From Candidatus Cloacimonadota bacterium (GTDB lineage Bacteria > Cloacimonadota > Cloacimonadia > Cloacimonadales > TCS61): a stretch of DNA of 6,352 nt. Of this stretch, positions 6,057 through 6,352 are shown piece by piece; within the stretch, counting starts at the first letter, position 1; the number at the start of each line of letters is the position of its first letter. A program made the position numbers and the translations under genes. The notes beneath the pieces are model-generated. The model was not told the DNA's origin and did no database searches. It was given only the letters and a program-made list of their open reading frames with translations. The DNA is taken from positions 1 through 6,352 of the forward strand of contig JAIORR010000222.1 in NCBI GenBank assembly GCA_021108055.1. Direction: 5' to 3'.

Positions 6057-6349
6057 ATTAATTCTGCCTTCTGTAAAATGTTTTTTCTAATTCTATTTTT
6101 TAATGCACTTTCCATAACCAGATCCACTTTTGTATTTAATAAATCCGATAAGTTATTTTGGAGTTTAATAAATTGGATAAGATCAATAATTTCATTGAAG
6201 CTAACTAAAATATCAACATCACTTTTTTCTGTTTCTTCATTATTTACATAAGAGCCGAATAATTTTAAATCTCTGATTTTGAATTCTTTCTTCAATTTCG
6301 GTAAATTTTGTTTAATCGATGATTTAATAAACTCTTTATTTTTCATCAT
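6053..6349 (-). CDS. MntA-like minimal nucleotidyltransferase antitoxin
   Basis: Small DNA-polymerase-beta-fold nucleotidyltransferase, 98 aa from this start. It has the defining GSx10DxD motif: Gly32-Ser33, ten residues, then Asp44-Val-Asp46, with the third acidic residue probably Asp76 in KVDLV. In characterised HEPN/MNT systems this protein transfers AMP from ATP to a tyrosine of the HEPN toxin and so silences it; Tyr82 of the neighbour would be the target. The C-terminal ALKNRIRKNIL fits the family's usual end. Two ATG codons (6349 and 6346) lie at the window edge and the frame is still open there, preceded in the last three bases by an in-frame CTG. A start further upstream therefore cannot be excluded, and no ribosome binding site can be seen. 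A promoter for the pair would lie outside the window. Confidence 0.92.
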   Translation of the reverse strand: MMKNKEFIKSSIKQNLPKLKKEFKIRDLKLFGSYVNNEETEKSDVDILVSFNEIIDLIQFIKLQNNLSDLLNTKVDLVMESALKNRIRKNILQKAELI

Positions 6350-6352
6350 CAG

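Noticed and set aside
1..6352. tRNA, rRNA, CRISPR array or insertion sequence
   Set aside because: I saw no regularly spaced direct repeats, transposase frame, terminal inverted repeats or tRNA-like cloverleaf.

Overview
The window is an AT-rich bacterial segment in which every supported gene lies on the minus strand, so the text reads from high to low coordinates. Standard bacterial code fits all genes. DapD (meso-diaminopimelate and lysine synthesis) and several signal-peptide proteins with a periplasmic sensor region and a cytoplasmic GGDEF domain suggest a free-living, probably diderm (Gram-negative) bacterium. The overall style (low GC, Lys/Ile/Asn-rich proteins, tandem TPR-GGDEF genes) recalls anaerobic FCB-type lineages such as Cloacimonadota. 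That is an impression, not something the sequence proves.

Region 6349-5727 is a HEPN/MNT toxin-antitoxin pair: a minimal nucleotidyltransferase (MntA-like) followed by a HEPN-fold ribonuclease (HepT-like) with an ATGA stop/start overlap. The same kind of ATGA overlap joins the HEPN gene to dapD (5730-4933, tetrahydrodipicolinate N-succinyltransferase). Seven bases later comes a fold-type I PLP aminotransferase (4925-3798), a good candidate for the next step of the succinylase branch of DAP synthesis (DapC role). The aminotransferase stop codon abuts, with no spacer, the start of a TPR-coiled-coil-TM-GGDEF diguanylate cyclase (3797-2433).

A 122-base gap separates that gene from a second, longer paralog (2310-610), whose start is better placed at an internal ATG than at the upstream TTG. 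A third paralog begins at a TTG codon at 428 and runs off the window at base 1. Only its signal peptide, helical-repeat region and the beginning of its coiled coil are visible. The 181-base gap before it (609-429) is richer in G+C than its flanks. It carries two stem-loops, one of which pairs better as minus-strand RNA, and may be a dispersed repeat or structured leader.

Gene spacing would allow one transcript from the toxin-antitoxin pair through lysine/cell-wall synthesis to a c-di-GMP synthase. The most notable points are this three-way linkage and the tandem array of sensor cyclases. Both complete cyclases keep the GGEEF active site and the RxxD inhibitory site.
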